From JAVSMW01 sp032027005 (GTDB lineage Bacteria > Bacillota > Thermincolia > Thermincolales > UBA2595): a DNA stretch of 64,000 bases. Positions 62,680 to 64,000 of the stretch are shown here, piece by piece. The notes below the pieces were generated by a model. It saw only the letters and a program-made list of their open reading frames with translations. It was not told the DNA's origin and ran no database searches. The position numbers and the translations under genes were made by a program. The stretch is taken from positions 1 to 64,000 of the forward strand of contig JAVSMW010000006.1 in the NCBI GenBank assembly GCA_032027005.1. The letters are read 5' to 3'. Position 1 is the stretch's first letter. Each line of letters starts with the position of its first letter.

Positions 62680-64000
62680 GTCCTGACGCAGAATCAAAGT
62701 ACAGCGTTGTTGATTTGTTTGCCGGTGCAGGCGGGCTTAGCTATGGGTTTCTTCAAACAGGCAGATTCTTCATAAAGGCAGCCTTTGAGAACAACCACAA
62801 TGCACAGAAAACTTATAAGCGTAACCACGGAAATACTGCGGTTTATAATGACGTTGCCGACGCCCTTGGCGATGACGTAAAAGTGAAACTCGGCAAAGTA
62901 GATGTTGTCATCGGAGGACCACCGTGCCAAGGGTTTTCTAATGCAAATCGGCAGAAGAATCATGCCATCAGCCAAAATAATTCACTCGTAAAGAAGTTCG
63001 TTCAGGTCGTACTTCATCTGAACCCGATGGCTTTTGTTATGGAGAATGTGAGCATGCTGCAGTCGGATGTTCACCGTTTTTATGTGGATGAAACCGATGC
63101 GGAAACCATAGAAAAATACAGCATTAAAACCACCCCCTCGGAGATTCAGCTTCTTGACTTAGAGTTCATATTTCCGGGCGTTGCTGACATTGCAAGAAAC
63201 ATGGCACGGATTTCAAGTTATCTTTGGAAAGAGAACGACTATTTATCGCTCAATGTAGTGTTCAAAACACGCAATAATCCCAAAAAGTTATGTGCTTCGT
63301 TGGAAAAACACAAAAAAAGGCTTCTTGCACTCGCGAACAACCTTATTGCGGCATTTGATGAAAACGACTCTATTTTGAAACACTCATATGCTGCAGGCGT
63401 GGCAATACAAAGTTATTTTACCGCTGCCGCAACTTACGAGGCCGCCGAGAAACTTTGCAGGGCGATCATGCCGGCAATTATGCTGCAACGAATGCTCTCA
63501 AAGGCAAAGGAAATAATGGATAACCGTATCGTGGTTGACCACTATTCAACCGAGAACGGTCTTGTTGCCCATGTCACTTCTATGGCGGTGATAGACTATA
63601 TTGAATCCATTCTGGGAGCCACAAGCACAGGATACAGCATAAATTATGGTGTTTTACCGGCCGTTGCCTTTGGTGCGCCTCAAAAGCGGATGCGCTTTGT
63701 TCTCATCGGTGTAAAAAAGTCCATATGTGATGATGTGAAGCTGCTAACCGGCACATTCACTGAAGCAAACTACCGTACGGTTAAAGATGCGATTAAGGAT
63801 TTAGAGGAAATTGAGACGGCAACTGAGGTGTCTGACGGAGACCAAGGAGTACAGTTACCTGATGCTCCGAAAGACATAAGTGAGCTTGGAAAACAACTGC
63901 GCGATTCAAAAAATCTTTGCAATCATGTTTCTACGGCAACAACCTCAGACGCATTGGAACGGTTTAAGGCGATTAAGCCAGGAGACAATTTCCACAGTTT
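62676..64000 (+). CDS. DNA (cytosine-5) methyltransferase, 5' part
   Basis: 442 residues visible, open at the window end. ATG 62676 has AGGAGG upstream. Motif I is DLFAGAGGLSYG, the catalytic Cys (residue 84) lies in GGPPCQGFSN, motif VI is FVMENVSML and motif VIII is GAPQKRMRFVLIG. A long insert of about 200 residues separates motifs VI and VIII. It should protect host DNA from the cluster's nuclease. The target-recognition region and motifs IX-X lie beyond the window. Confidence 0.9.
   Translation, partial: MSPDAESKYSVVDLFAGAGGLSYGFLQTGRFFIKAAFENNHNAQKTYKRNHGNTAVYNDVADALGDDVKVKLGKVDVVIGGPPCQGFSNANRQKNHAISQNNSLVKKFVQVVLHLNPMAFVMENVSMLQSDVHRFYVDETDAETIEKYSIKTTPSEIQLLDLEFIFPGVADIARNMARISSYLWKENDYLSLNVVFKTRNNPKKLCASLEKHKKRLLALANNLIAAFDENDSILKHSYAAGVAIQSYFTAAATYEAAEKLCRAIMPAIMLQRMLSKAKEIMDNRIVVDHYSTENGLVAHVTSMAVIDYIESILGATSTGYSINYGVLPAVAFGAPQKRMRFVLIGVKKSICDDVKLLTGTFTEANYRTVKDAIKDLEEIETATEVSDGDQGVQLPDAPKDISELGKQLRDSKNLCNHVSTATTSDALERFKAIKPGDNFHS

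Noticed and set aside
1..64000. tRNA, rRNA or CRISPR arrays
   Set aside because: None was recognised on either strand by eye; a dedicated search was not possible here.

Overview
The window looks like a draft contig from an anaerobic, Gram-positive Clostridia-class Firmicute, perhaps Peptococcaceae-like. The signs are S-layer-homology anchors, ECF-type metal and vitamin transporters, CooT and FmdE proteins, selenium-uptake genes, and clostridial-type conjugative genes with serine recombinases. No rRNA or tRNA gene was seen. Many single Ns lie between about 1989 and 14188. Several sit at extra-base positions and break reading frames artificially, so I treat genes split only by Ns as probably intact.

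Layout. 1-7.9 kb: conjugation module of an integrative element. It contains a group II intron (broken reverse transcriptase/maturase and HNH gene, domains V and VI) inserted in a MobP-type relaxase with a Sel1-repeat tail, then a TOPRIM primase-like protein, a VirD4/TraG coupling protein and a winged-helix protein. 8.1-18.8 kb: trace-element operons for selenium (yedE, tusA-like), nickel (NikMN-type ECF transporter), nickel chaperoning (DUF3842, cooT) and an FmdE/FecCD/FecE/binding-protein/methyltransferase operon. The first three are each preceded by a copy of one leader RNA with a terminator. 19.3-23.3 kb: cobalt uptake cbiMNQO plus cbiJ, behind a cobalamin riboswitch and a second structured RNA. 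23.5-32.4 kb: DMT permease with a His-rich tail, Lgt, znuA-znuC(broken)-znuB-fur, and a COG0523 GTPase next to a GTPase-permease fusion and a TIGR03943 protein.

32.7-44.5 kb holds the most striking system. A second cobalamin riboswitch and a second copy of the structured RNA precede an apparent operon. It encodes two S-layer-anchored proteins with alpha-toroid domains, one of which also has a transcobalamin-like DUF4430 domain, then a membrane-anchored DUF4430 protein, EcfT, a double EcfA ATPase, an S component, a propeller-like surface protein and the cobalamin adenosyltransferase CobO. I read this as a bacterial counterpart of intrinsic factor/transcobalamin: surface capture of corrinoid, ECF import, then adenosylation. 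An orphan c-di-GMP (GEMM-I) riboswitch follows.

44.7-51.4 kb: recombination module of a mobile element, with a sigma-like regulator, a structured non-coding stretch and four recombinase-family genes, one lacking the catalytic serine and one lacking the catalytic domain. 51.6-64 kb: defence-like genes. These are an AAA ATPase-subtilase pair and a MORC-type restriction cluster (GHKL ATPase, Z1 helicase, PD-(D/E)XK protein, AIPR protein, DNA cytosine methyltransferase) that runs off the end of the window.
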